DNA from: Wyeomyia smithii
Taxonomy: Eukaryota > Arthropoda > Insecta > Diptera > Culicidae
Direction: 5' to 3'
DNA length: 64,000 nucleotides
Assembly (NCBI RefSeq): GCF_029784165.1
Contig: NC_073695.1
Coordinates: forward strand, 201,147,136-201,211,135
In this document: positions 11,641 to 22,691 of the stretch, piece by piece
Layout: each line of letters begins with the position of its first letter
Position numbering within the stretch: the stretch's first letter is position 1
Position numbers and translations under genes: made by a program
The notes under the pieces: model-generated
Databases searched by the model: none
The model's input: the letters and a program-made list of their open reading frames with translations, nothing else
What the model was told of the DNA's origin: nothing

Positions 11641-13130
11641 TTGTAGAGTTTGTTGTACGCTGAAATTTTCTAGAATGATGAAGGTATGAGAAAAAAGCAA
11701 TATTTGATTTGAGAAGCTCAATTGGTTGAACTTATTATTACAAATTTTTTTCAATAAAATAATTTGTTTTTCGGAAAATTATACTTTGTTCCTACGTTTT
11801 CGTGTACCCAAAGAAAATTGCTCGAGAGTTTTGTTGGAAAGATTCCACTAATTAACCAGTACGTCTTGATTTTTTTTTTGTGTGAAATTGTCGAAGTAAG
11901 AGGATGATGTCAATTTTGAAATCAAGCTGCTTTTGATGTTCACCGGAATCATTTCACTGGGGTGAGAATTCGGTTAAAAACCGCTCACACAAGTGGTTTC
12001 GGTGTGACACCACTTGGCTTCTACCACCTTTTCTATTGATTGAAATTTAGTCACGTGCAATTTCATATTTTCGTCCGTCTTGTGCGAAGAAGTTCACAGT
12101 AGCGGGAGGTGACACAAAATGTGTGTTATTCTACCTGATCGATTTTCTCGAGATGTATGAATAAGTTGCAATACCGGGAAATGGTAATCTTTTCTAAGAA
12201 GATAAACAGGAAGTGTTGTATTTATGTTGACACTGTTTCACTCTGTTTAGGATCCGGCAGAAACAGTTTCCATCTCAATTATTTTCCAAGCAAGATAAAG
12301 TTTTATGAGAATACCCTCTACCCGGACGGAGATTTCTTCCGACCAAACCGAATCATCATGTCTGTCAGCTTTTAAATGGCTGCCTACAGTTTCTGAAGTT
12401 AGCATTGTTGCTGTTGCTGTTTTTTACCAGTGATAATAACCTCTGTCACCATAAAGTTCCGAAAACATCGCTTTTGTGTGCTACAACTAAGGTATTGAAG
12501 ATTATGAAAGAACTTGCGGAAAGCACTCAAGCTATCGAGATTGAATAATGCATTTTTAATGTAACAGTTCAGACATGCATTATGAATTGACGTGTGTGTT
12601 AATTAGTCACAACAACAAAGGGTATGTTGTAGTGTTGCAAGGAGATTTGTTTTTAAATATAATAAATTTTTCGGAGGGGTTCCAACGGAATCGAAGTTGG
12701 GTGAGATGTTGGATTGATTGTCGATCTAATAGCTCTCTGGTTGCAAATTTTGAACATTGAATTTCGATACATAAAACTTTACCTTTTTAACGAATTTGTT
12801 CATAAAAAGTTATCTGGATATCTTTGGAACGATGAAGATTACTCAACTCAAGCAATGCCCAAAGTTTCAAAACAATGATTAAACTACCTTCTTTTATTAT
12901 CATTAAAGTTTAATAAACTTGGTTTGTTAGCTAGAAGTATCTGAGCCTGTTCGCTACAGTTGAGGTAAATTTTTATGAAAAAATCAATGAATTTATAAAA
13001 CTGAATGGCAGAATCCTATAAAAATACGCTTTGAATCAAAACTAGTGTATAAACTCCCGAAAACCATTTCTCGTTAATTTGGAAAAATATGTTATGTTAA
13101 ATAGGATCGATCGTCTTCGGCAGGGTTTTC
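11641..13130. other. Non-coding sequence
   Basis: About 1.5 kb without repeats or proteins I can recognise. The open frame at 12157-12375 is 72 codons and unassigned. Nothing further is supported. Confidence 0.5.
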
Positions 13131-14203
13131 AGGGTGGCCACCCAACCGGGAAAACCGGGAGAACCGGGAAAACCGGGAGAACCGGGAAAACCGGGAGAAC
13201 CGGGAAACAACCGGGAATTGTTTAGAACCGGGAAAAACCGGGAATTCCACTGAATATCGCCAAGAGAAAACAATACTGCTGAGTAAGGCTTGTACTCAAA
13301 AAACGCACCAGACAAAAATGTTCGTCGAAAATTTATTTAATTCGGATTTTCTTGTTACTTCCAGGGAATGAACTAATACATATAAATTGTGTTCCGGCAT
13401 AATTACTTTATTCAATTTCCTTTCCATCGCTGAAAACTCGCATCATTCTCTTAAGACCCCTTATAACCTTTTGCGCAACAGTGGAGTCGACCTTTTTAGT
13501 CACATTCATCCATTTTTATCTCAACTCAAACTCGGTCTTAAATAGCTTGGACGATTTTCGAACTTTGGCTTTCATTATGAAATTGGGGGGTGGTTTTTGG
13601 TACAAAAAATACGTTATTGTCTCTTTAGCAATCCAACATCGATCGCGCGTAATGGCATGATGCCAGGACCGGCCAAAACAATGCCTCGCCTCCGTGGGAC
13701 CGCAGAAAGGGTAATAGACGCTTCTGGAGGCACTCGGTGCGGTACATTTCGCTGTTGATGGTACCCGTTGTGATGTACGGTTTACTCAGTTTACCACCAG
13801 AGCATGTATTTTTTGGCGAATTTGTCCACTTTTTTCTTCTTTAGGTCTTCTGGAACATCAAACTGTGATTTGGCAACTTAGAACTCCAGCCCCAGTATCT
13901 GCTTTGCGTTTGTCTCGATGTTGGTTTCGTTATCGTTAACCACTCTGTTTTGTTGATCACGCCGGTTCGGTGCCTTCCGAACTAGGGTTTGCAATCCCGG
14001 GAACGATTTCCCGGGAAATAGCTTTTCCTGGGATTCCCGGATCTCGGGAACAGAAATATTGATTCCCGGGATCCCGGGATTCCCGAGTCCCGCGAAAAAT
14101 TTTGTATGATTCACTATATTTTTTATGCAATATTGCAATAAAATTAAATACGTCAAACTGGTGCGACTTGAAATAAATCATTTAATAAAACTCAAAGTCA
14201 GTA

Positions 14204-14573
14204 CAGGTCGGACTCGATTATCCGGAACATCAACATTTTTTTCATTCCGGATAATCGAGTTTTCCGGATAATCAAATCACACAAAAAGTGCTGAAATTTT
14301 GCGCTTAACGAACATAAAATAAATATTTCTTTTATTTATGTTACTTGTATGATGCAGTGGCGTAACCAGCAGTTATTTCTGAGGCGAAAAGGGGTAAAAT
14401 CTTGAGAAGCAAAAAAAAATTGGATGGATTATTTTCACTTAATTCGAACATGTCCCAAACATGCCGGAAGTAGAAAATTGGTAACAAATATGCCAGAAGG
14501 GATGGTAAAGGCGAAATTACGGAATAAAAATCGAAAACGGACACCAAAAAAATAAAATTCCGGATATTCCGGA
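14204..14573. mobile_element. pogo-like MITE, copy B (nest level 4)
   Basis: The left end CAGGTCGGACTCGATTATCC is intact and preceded by TA. The body matches copies at 3468 and 41460 (gaggcgaaaaggggtaaaatc; tcgaacatgtcccaaaca). The right end is eroded, stopping at ccggatattccgg without the outer gagtccgacctg. It lies wholly inside hAT-like element 2, and so is either a later insertion or part of that element's history. Confidence 0.8.
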
Positions 14574-14598
14574 GCCGCAACGTATCCATTGTGTTTAG

Positions 14599-14880
14599 GC
14601 CTTAACACTCAGTTTTCTCTTCAACAAACTAAAAGAATTGGACACCAGTTTTCAATTAAGTGTAGCAAAAGCTGTAATCGGTGATTTGAAAATATCCTAG
14701 AATTCAAGCATTAGAGGTGATTCAGCAGACAGTTTTACAGAAGGAAATAAAATTTTTGAACTTAACGGAAAATTGTCAGCTGATTTGAAGCGTTTGTTTG
14801 ACGACATGAATACCCTTAATTCTCCTCTTCTGCAAATACATGCTACAAAAATCGATCACGAATTATTTATGTTAACTTGA
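14599..14880 (+). pseudogene. Coding remnant inside hAT-like element 2, possible transposase fragment
   Basis: One phase stays open for 93 codons from 14599 to the stop at 14878-14880, with a single in-frame TAG at 14698. The product reads like real protein (LSVAKAVIGDLKI before the stop; FELNGKLSADLKRLFDDMNT and IHATKIDHELFM after it). It has no start codon and begins just after the embedded MITE. Its place within an element with hAT-type termini and an 8-bp duplication suggests a decayed hAT transposase segment, but I do not recognise a diagnostic hAT motif, so the family is inference. Confidence 0.45.
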
Positions 14881-15649
14881 AAATGTTTTGTATTTCATTT
14901 GTTTTTTTTGGAATTTTAAGCAATTTTTTGTTACCTTTTACTGATGAACTTCATTTAAAATATCATTTTGCTAAAGAATTTGTCAGTTCCCAGTGCCCGG
15001 TAATTTCCGGGAAATGTGATTTTTCATTCCCGTTTCCCGGGAATATTGCAAACCCTATTCCGAACCTTAATATATGAAGCCCAGCTTGTTTCATTGTTTG
15101 ATAAACGAACTAAGCGGAACACTTTGTCTTCAGAACCGCGCAGCGAATCGGAAGGTTCGGAATACGCTTAAAATAATTCAACATCTTTCGGACCTTCACA
15201 GGGTCAGCTGCCTTTAATTTTCTTCCACTTCCAGCCCGCCGCTCGGTCGCCTGGGACTTCTTAAACGACTTTACAAGCCGAGACACAGTTGTATTGGTGA
15301 TTCTCAGTTGTCTTACGATCAATCTTATGATCGCAGTCGGATTTTCCATGACGGCGTGCAAAATGGTGCATTTGTTTCGAGTGCAGGCGCTATGCAATCG
15401 ATGAAGACATTACTGATTTCCTACCACCGTAGCGAGAAGCGCTTTAATAGTTTTCGAGAGATCTGATGGATGGTTTAGACAAGAACCTTACTGAGTTGAC
15501 CAGATTTATTAGGAATACTTCGATTATATCCAATGGCAATGCCACAAGGCTTAGGAAAGCCTTGTAGAACAGCGCTAGGTGTACGATGCAGTACAGGATG
15601 CTGGTGAAGTGTACGAAATTGATATCACCAAGTCGTTGATGTTAAATTG

Positions 15650-15810
15650 ATGAAGACAAAGAAGAAAGAGCAGTCAAATCAAGATGAAGAAGCCCGGAAA
15701 AAATGCCAGTGCCATTTAAAGCGATAGAAGCCAAAAAGGCAGAATTTCTCGCGGACATCCATAAAAAGGCACCGCTGATGGATGAGGAGATGCGTGCGCT
15801 GCTGAAGTAA
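15650..15810 (+). pseudogene. C-terminal coding remnant of unknown element protein
   Basis: Lysine/glutamate-rich sequence is open from the ATG at 15650 (KTKKKEQSNQDEEARK). It then shifts frame near 15700 and continues as PFKAIEAKKAEFLADIHKK and MDEEMRALLK to a TAA at 15808-15810. The coding character in two abutting phases implies one frameshift in a former ORF. It lies between the mariner N-terminus and the right end of the outer TIR element, so it may be the tail of that element's own protein. I cannot name the family. Confidence 0.4.
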
Positions 15811-16299
15811 TGTGTTTGAAGTGTTTTGAAAATCTGATTGGCCTGATTAAATTGAAGTTTGTTTTGCAAGAAATGTGTAACATAATTCTTTTATATTCTT
15901 ATATGCTTGAGGTGAGAGTGGTTCCTTCAAACTTAATTTGGCCTTGGAGATCTTCTCTCGAAAAAGATGAGTCCGTCACATTCCTCGAATTTATGCTATT
16001 TGATTTTTGAATTCGATAAGGCTGAACACGTTTAAGTAGTGACTTTGAGCATATTATGATGTAAATCGAAAGTCACGTTTTTTTTCAATCCTTATCCTTG
16101 TGGAAAACTACAGAATTCAGAAGTACAATTAATCGGGCAAAATATTTGAACGAACCGGGAAAAACCGGGAGAAAACCGGGAAATTTATTTCGGGTTTTGA
16201 GTGGCCACCCTGGGTTTTGCATAAGACTGCTGCAGAAAACCACTGCCGAGGCCGTTCAATCTTCTGCCTAAAATTAATATTCATCGTAGAGAAAGCCAT

Positions 16300-16560
16300 G
16301 GTCCCCGTGGTTCTGTGGTTAGCGATGTCGGTCGGCTAGCTCTCCCACACGGTTGTGATATCGGGTTCGATTCCCGATCAGGTCGAGGATCTTTTCGAGT
16401 TGGAAATTTTCTCGACTCAGCACTGGGGCACGGTGTATCGTTGTACTTATCCTACACATGCAAAATGTGCCAAAAACAATATCGATAACGAATTCTCTCA
16501 ACTAATCTAGTTGATCGAGACCGCATAAGCACCCCAGGCTTGCGTGCGATATTGTATTTA
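16300..16560 (+). mobile_element. tRNA-derived SINE (family S), copy 1
   Basis: The head gtccccgtggttctgtggtt begins a tRNA-like segment resembling tRNA-Glu/Gly genes, with B box ggttcgattcc at 16364-16374. A 170-bp tRNA-unrelated body follows (cagcactggggcacggtgta; caatatcgataacgaattct). The insert is flanked by cgtagagaaagccat (16285-16299) and cgtagagaaaggccat (16561-16576), an almost perfect 15-bp target duplication. A second copy lies in reverse at 32219-32477. Non-autonomous; mobilised by a LINE partner by analogy with other SINEs. Confidence 0.88.
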
Positions 16561-16767
16561 CGTAGAGAAAGGCCATAAAAATACTTTCCAGGATTATAAC
16601 AGATTTTCAAGAAATACTATTGCATACTTCATTAAAAAAAATCTAGACTAGTTTTTCAATAAATCGATGTATCTGAACAAGAGATAAAGAAAAGTTGACA
16701 AAAGATAACTTAAAGGAAACTCTCTGAATATTTCTTTAAAAGTATTGAAAAAAGTTTTAGATTTTAC

Positions 16768-17085
16768 ACTAAAAAAATGAATTTATAAACAAAAGTGATC
16801 TACCAAAACGGTCATCTCAGATTTTTGTTAAATTGGGTTTAAAGATAGACTCTTTATTTGCCTAAAGCTCTTCTAAACAAATTAAAATGGGCACTCTCAA
16901 AGAAATGAAGTTTTTCTAACAAAAACTACACTGAAAAAAATATAATTTCAAAAACAAGAAGTGATTTTATAAAACGGTCTCAGATTGCTTTTAAAATGAG
17001 GTTTTGGAATAAAGAATTTAGTTGCCGAAAACTCTTAATTAACTCGATCTAAAAAAAGAATGTTTCAAACTAAAACTTTCCCATG
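16768..17085. repeat. Tandem repeat, two units of about 163 bp
   Basis: Units start at cactaaaaaaatgaatttat (16768) and cactgaaaaaaatataattt (16930). They share, in order, aaaagtgat/agaagtgat, accaaaacggtc/ataaaacggtc, tcagat, actcttt/aagaattt, cctaaagctctt/ccgaaaactctt and ctaaacaaat/aactcgatct. The sequence is strongly A+T-rich with no coding content. Confidence 0.6.
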
Positions 17086-17189
17086 TCTATCGGACAATAA
17101 TAAACACGAAAAAGAATGTGTTAGACAACCTTTTTTTTTTAAAAAAATAATGGCTGTTTGGAATGTTTGAAAGAGTTCCTATCTGTCTA

Positions 17190-19562
17190 GAAACCTTTAA
17201 AACACAGCAATATCTGATTTCTTTGAACGCGCAGCATGAGCGCGTTCAGAAGCAAATGAAAAATACAGGCATGAAAAAGTTCTTCCTAGAAAACCTTCTT
17301 TCCTTAAGGGTGCCCATTTTGAATTGTTCAGAAGAGTTAGCTTGCATAGGTTATACGTGGCCGGGGTTATGGTCATGCCGAACAGTGTACTGCAAGACCA
17401 GATCGCCGAATGTGCCTTTTTGATGGCGTAATCTAGTTGAGCAGTCCAATTCAGCTTCTTATCCAGAACGATTCCAGGATATTTGATCTCATTGCTGAAA
17501 TTCAGTCTTACTCCATTTAAAAGTGGAGGAGTGGTTAAATGCACCCTCCGCTGTGTAACGGGTATAATGACTGTTTAAGTGAGGTTAATGTTTAGCCCTT
17601 CTTCTCAGCACCATTGGGAGGTGGTATTAAAAACCGTTTTCATTTGATTAGAAATAGTTGCATCACATTTTCCCCTAACACTAAGGACTACGTCATCGAC
17701 GTAACCAATGGTTTCGTAGCCTAGCTGCAACAGCTTAGTGAGAAGAGCGTCATGCGTTGTACTGTTTGAAGGCGATTTTGAAAAGTGACCAGAATGACAA
17801 GGTAAACTCAATGCTCACCTAATGTTTTGAATGTATCTTAAAACATTTTTTCTCAGCTTTCCAATGGTGATGTCAAATTCAAAATCGGTGGTTGCGAACT
17901 TGCTCAAAAACACATTTTTCTGATGAAATCCAAGATGGCGGCCAATTTTTTTCTACTTCAAACGAAAGCTCTATCATATCTCTTGAAAACGATGTGTTGG
18001 TTGCTGGGGGTTCAATGACAAATTCAAGAGAAACAAATCAATAAAAAGGTTAAGAATTGCTCAAAAATCAATTTTTGTAAAAACCGTTTAACCGATTTGT
18101 GCCCGAGGGGTCCATCAATATGAACTAACCAAAGTGGTTTTCTCATTTTTTCGCTACTTTCAATCATTCAGACATTAAAATATCCTTTTTGAAAGACCTC
18201 ATGTCACCAGTGGGACGGTTTCAGCGAGAATTGCTCAGCTGTGATCTTACTGCCCTAATGTATTCCTTGAATCACGCTCATTGTAGTATTATCGGCTCCT
18301 TTATTTTGTAGAGCCAAGTGAATTCTTGCAAAGAACGTGTTATCGATAGCTCCCTCAAAATCAAGAATATATTATATTTCAGTGTCTTGTCGTTCTTCGT
18401 CACTAGGCAATGCAAGATTTGCCCTTTTGATAGGCATATTGATGCTTATGCAAGAGCAAATCCTTCAAAAACTCGCTGCGGATGTAGTTATCCATAATTT
18501 TCTCCGTCAACTTGAGAAGCATATTGTCGTTGAACTTATAGGTCTGAAAGCCTTTGGCAATGTTTTGTCTTTTTTGTCGGGCTTTGGTAGAAACACCACC
18601 TTAACGTTCCGCCAGCTGATCTGAATGTGCCCAGAGTAAAGGTGGCTCGAAAAAGGTTGCGTGATCCTATGCTGTAGGTCACTCGCTGCGATATCCTGTT
18701 CAACTGGAGCACGAATATTTTTATAGCAGGATGCCCTTGAGCTAACCAGATGTTCCTTGAAAACGTTCCGATTGGTTTTCTTAGGATTCCTGAAAAGTTC
18801 TGCTCTGAGAGGAGTAGCCTCGATGTCAAATCTCATGTGTCTATGGTCTGATAAACTAGGTTCATCAGAGACATGCCAGTTTTTTACCTTCTTCGTTATC
18901 AAGGCGCTACATAGAGTGAGATTTAAGACGTCTAGTCTTAAACCATTACTAAAAGCTGGTTCGTTTCCTACATTGCATTCATTAATGTTGTTAGATGTTA
19001 GGAATTCAAGAAGGGGCTCACCTCGTGTGTTTACATCCGAGCTTCCCCGGACTGCATGTGCGCGTTGGCATCACAGCCAACGATGAGAGGCTTATTGATG
19101 CCTCAACAGTACGGCACAAGCGCTGCAACTTCGGATGGCGGTATGTTGTCCACGTCCCCCGGGAAGTCTGTACTGTCGTCTGTACTTCTACCGCAATTGC
19201 AACCAAATCCCGTTGGAGGGTTCTGTAATGGGAACAAATTTAATATTTCTAATCATCAGAATTGCAGTCCTGGGGTTTGACACTTGGCTGCAATAGATCA
19301 GCTTATCGTTTAGATTGGCAAAGCCAAGGATCCAGGTGTCGTGGAGCCATAGTTCTTGAATCAGCGCGACAGATAAGATCAGCATCTTTGGTGAACCTCC
19401 GGTAAAGAACACTAGAAGCGCCCTTTGCATGATGGAGGTTCACCTGGTCGCAGCGTATGCTGCTCAATTCAAGTGAACGACGCGTCCTTCATCGGATCTT
19501 GTGAAGTTCCAATTGGCAGACGGTTGCCATCAGCGGTGACGCTGGGTTGGGTTGTTTGCCTG
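17190..19562 (-). pseudogene. Degraded non-LTR retrotransposon (LINE), endonuclease-RT polyprotein remnant
   Basis: Read on the minus strand from right to left. The apurinic endonuclease start has CDQVNLHHAK-like residues (about 19470-19440), ALIQELWLHDTWILG (19375-19330), GCDANAHMQSG (about 19085-19055), NEPAFSNGLRLDVL and SDHRHMRFDIE (about 18865-18825). The reverse transcriptase follows with FRPIS (18545), HKHQYAYQKGKS-type sequence, FLDFEGAIDNTFF (18362-18328), GYVDDVV (17707-17684; YADD is usual) and IKYPGIVLDKKLNW (about 17495-17445). Stops and frameshifts occur throughout and the C-terminal part is missing. The domain series fits the R1/LOA/Jockey group; the clade is unresolved. A foreign block interrupts the RT at 17815-18235. 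Confidence 0.85.
17815..18235. repeat. Repeat block interrupting the LINE RT region
   Basis: This 420-bp stretch lies between the RT motif-A region (DFEGA.DN, to the right) and the YVDD segment (to the left), where RT domain B should be. It has no coding similarity and contains ccaagatggcggccaatttt, a phrase typical of culicid dispersed repeats. Imperfect tgctca sequences border both ends (17809-17814 and about 18231-18236), too short to prove a target duplication. Probable later insertion. Confidence 0.5.
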
Positions 19563-19684
19563 TTAGTGTGGACACTAACTTAAATGAGTATGAATACATA
19601 ATCGAAATTTTTAAAGTATAAAAAATAAATTCGAAATATCAGTGAAAATCTGGGATTAACAGTAAATTTTTTTTTCAATTTGCG

Positions 19685-19895
19685 TTGAGTCACTTAAATC
19701 ATATAGAAAAATTCTCGATAGAAATCGAACAATTTGGTTCCTTAGGGGCTTAATTCAAATGCCTAATTTAGTTGGTTGCTGAATCATAGAGCAGAGAAGG
19801 AGATAAAAAAAACTTTCATACTCGACAGAAAAGAATTAAACTGTTCAATTTTTATCGAGAGAAATAAATGGAGAATTAATTTAAGTGAACTCATT
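19685..19895. repeat. Imperfect inverted repeat, about 50-bp arms
   Basis: The complement of 19685-19735 (containing gagtcacttaaat and ctcgatagaaatcgaacaat) resembles 19838-19895 (ctgttcaatttttatcgaga and aatttaagtgaactc). Arms are separated by about 100 bp. It could be an old MITE; no target duplication was found. Confidence 0.5.
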
Positions 19896-19899
19896 TTTT

Positions 19900-22680
19900 A
19901 TCTTCTGCGAAGTTTTATAAAATTTTTTGATTCACAAATTTGTTGAGAAGAAAGAAGGTGGCATCGCAGCGCGTTATGAAATATGAGCGTATGATGTGTA
20001 TGATTTCCGAAGCATTTTTTAAAAATTTAGGCTCTAAACAATTTATGCTATATACTGGGAATTTTATATGAAGATCTTTGGAAATTAATTACACGGAACA
20101 ACAAATGAGAAGCAATGCTAGAACTTCTGAAGTGACCTAGTGCAGGGAATGTTTTAGCCGTTTTGGTGCTGAGAAACGTTTGATTTTGAGCAACGCTGGG
20201 AACGTTCCCACTAGTTACAGAATAAAAACAATAAACATTGTAACTTTGTCTCAAAGTGTGCGTAATCATTGATACATCAATTAGCGAGGATACTTCGATA
20301 TTGCATGTCGTTCACGACTATGTAAGAACGTTGGTAGTGAAATGAATGAACATCTTTTATGCGGGCAAAACTCGAGACATTAGCCAAACAAACAGAGTAA
20401 TACGACTCAAACGGCCAAAGTTTTCCGGCTGATTGGTAACCTTAATTCGTTAGGTTTTCATTGTTTTCTGTATTGGGATAAGCTGTCGCCCCCCAACTCC
20501 TATTTGCTTTCGCCAGTTTTGCGAATCCACCCGCACGCGAAACAAAACGAAATGATTTGATTATTGTTATTCGAATCAGTCTGCACACAACAACAACAAA
20601 AAAAAAAAAAAAAACATCACGATTGGAATGGAAAGAAAGACAGCCGGTGCAGGCAGAAATGAGATCACAGCAGAAATAAATTACAGCTAGGCTTCCCCAG
20701 TGTGGTAGTCAAGGAGAAGAAAAATCTCTATCTTAGTTAGTTAAAATTAACAACCCGATTGGGGCTGCTCAACGCCGATTGCAATCGTAGTGAGTGAAAA
20801 TCTCTTCGTCAGACCAGTAGTGGCTCTAGCCTGGTGTGGTGGCACAAGGGTCTGATTCACTGTGTGTGGAAATACACCAGCAAAAACAATAGCCATATAG
20901 ATCACGAGAAGCACTGCCAACGGAAAAGAGACAACAACAGAAAGTGAGATGTTCACGGTGAAAATTGTTTCTATTTCCTCATTCGCTTTCGGGTGTGATT
21001 GAGATAAAAATTAATTAAAGCCAAGCTGGCTGCCAGCATCTGGTGCACTTTGGCTTGTTCGCGTGCGGCGGGTACCATTGGAAAGTTTAATCAAATATTC
21101 CGCCTTCACCTGTAACGTTTTTACAACGTACTTTTGCACAGCGGTTTCAAGGTACGGTTTCACAGCAAGAGAACCGGATTACGATCCTTTGGAAAAAAAT
21201 TGTGAACTTCAACCAGTTATTTAAGCGCGAAATTGCCAGATTACAATGAGTATTTGTAAATACTGTTGGTAATGTTTGATCAAAGCGATACTTGTGAGTT
21301 TAATGAAAATTAATTTCAGGGAAATGAATTAAAAGTCGCATACAAAAGCATCTACTTTCTTTGATTCAACACCAGACCTTCAATTGCTTAATTTTCTTTT
21401 TGCTCAAATGGTTTACTTTTCCAAGAAATCACAAAAAAGGCCATCTGCCGGAACTCGGACCAACGGACCGCGGTGCAAAACTGTGCAAAATCAGCTGCCA
21501 ACCGACCTACTGCTAGGAAACAGTAATTTTCAGCTTGAAGCGCCAGATTACGCTGTGAACCGAAGTGACACATGCACCAGGCGCACTCCAAAAATAACTA
21601 ACCATTAGTCTTCGAACGAACTACCGAAACAGCGCAGTGCCGTCTGGTTTGAGGTCAGCAATGATTTGTTGCATGGAAATTGCCTTCGGAAAATCGAACT
21701 GCGGTAATGGTTGCCGCAAGTTTGGACACGTGTAGTTATCATGCGGTTTAGAGAAACAGCCACTAGATAAACATAACATGGTCAAATGAATGCTCAGCAG
21801 TTCCACCAATTTCGCGGATTAAAAATAAAAACTCACTTGTCGAAACTTGCTCATGCATATACCGTGCAAAATTTCCAGTTGCTTCGAGAATGTAAAACTT
21901 GGCTTGCCACCGGCATTGTGACAGGCGAATCGATATAGGTACTTGCGGTAGGTGCAATTCGATTTTGGCGTTCAACCTAGAGACGTCAATCGTAGTAAAA
22001 ATGAATACCGACAGCACATTTGAAGGTCAAACATGGCAGCAGTTACGGCATTCGCAGTATATATATATTCGATTCACATTGATTTATGAAGTGCTAAGTT
22101 TTCTCCTTTTTTTTCAAGATTTAATAATCAGTTAATAAAATTTATGATTAAATATAACTGCTTAATAGATAATCATCACCATAATGAAATAAAAAAAAAC
22201 GCCATCGAAGCGCACCATCCCCGCGTAACTCAGTTTGTGAATATTTTTAGCATCGCTCTGAAACAACGCGGCGGAACTGTCAATCGTGGAGATATGAAGT
22301 CACATCTCCGCGGAATGGGAACACGATCGACAAGCGAGCTGCCTCGCCGCGCGGTGCAGTGAAAATGATGACAGCCCCGCGGTTAAAGAATGTTTGCGCG
22401 AAAGTTTTCCGTCTGTATAAATAGAACCAAATCCGATTCGAACGTTCGGAACAAGTGTGTCAATGATGGTCCGGTACAGGTTAAACAGTTTTCAACCTCA
22501 TTTATTAAATGTGACCGACTGACAACTGCCTTAATGGGAGGCCATGCCATAATCTGTTGCTTAGTGATAAATAAGTGTAGTGATCAATTATAACAATTTA
22601 CACTATTATTAATACTATTATTAGTGCTAATATTGATCCAGTAGTGACTTGCTGACGTGTTCAACCTGTTGATAACACAG
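19900..22680. other. Long non-coding stretch, largely unique
   Basis: About 2.8 kb without transposon ends or protein motifs I recognise. It contains an A run at 20595-20613. Short frames of 60-85 codons occur on both strands with mutual overlap and are not called. Confidence 0.5.
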
Positions 22681-22691
22681 GTAGTGCCATC

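Larger units (their letters stand above)
13983..15057. mobile_element. hAT-like element 2 (nest level 3), 8-bp TSD
   Basis: The ends TAGGGTTTGCAATCCCGGGA (left) and ...gggaatattgcaaaccctA (right) are inverted. The octamer TTCCGAAC lies exactly outside each end (13975-13982 and 15058-15065), a perfect 8-bp target duplication as produced by hAT transposases. It interrupts the mariner pseudogene, so it is the younger insertion. Length is 1075 bp. Subterminal cccggga/tcccggg blocks match element 1 at 3771-4935. The interior contains a pogo-like MITE and a 93-codon coding remnant. Confidence 0.88.
13440..15397 (-). pseudogene. mariner transposase pseudogene, ITmD37E type, split by a hAT-like element
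   Basis: The minus-strand frame 15397-15110 encodes a helix-turn-helix N-terminus (RQLRITNTTVSRLVKSF, then a GSGRKLKAADPVKVRKM linker) typical of Tc1/mariner transposases. After the inserted element (15057-13983) the reading resumes on the minus strand with KAPNRRDQQNR, then KSQFDVPEDLKKKKVDKFAK, a TTGTINSEMYRTECLQKRLL block (about 13790-13740), and a WPDLASCHYA-like block readable in shifted phases. These fit the D,D37E lineage described from mosquitoes. Multiple stops and frameshifts make it dead. The host mariner's own terminal repeats and TA duplication were not located. Confidence 0.75.
13131..16211. mobile_element. Outer TIR element with CCGGG subterminal arrays (nest level 1)
   Basis: Left end AGGGTGGCCACCCAACCGGG and right end (complement) AGGGTGGCCACTCAAAACCC form inverted termini. 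Both ends carry tandem aaccgggaaaaccggg-type repeats just inside (13145-13245 and 16158-16190). GGGTTTT flanks both sides (13123-13129 and 16212-16218), a 7-bp or imperfect 8-bp target duplication compatible with a hAT-type insertion. The interior holds a minus-strand mariner pseudogene, itself split by a hAT-like element, plus a plus-strand coding remnant at 15650-15810. The element therefore acquired at least three later insertions. The interior coding part of its own transposase is not identified with certainty. Confidence 0.65.
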
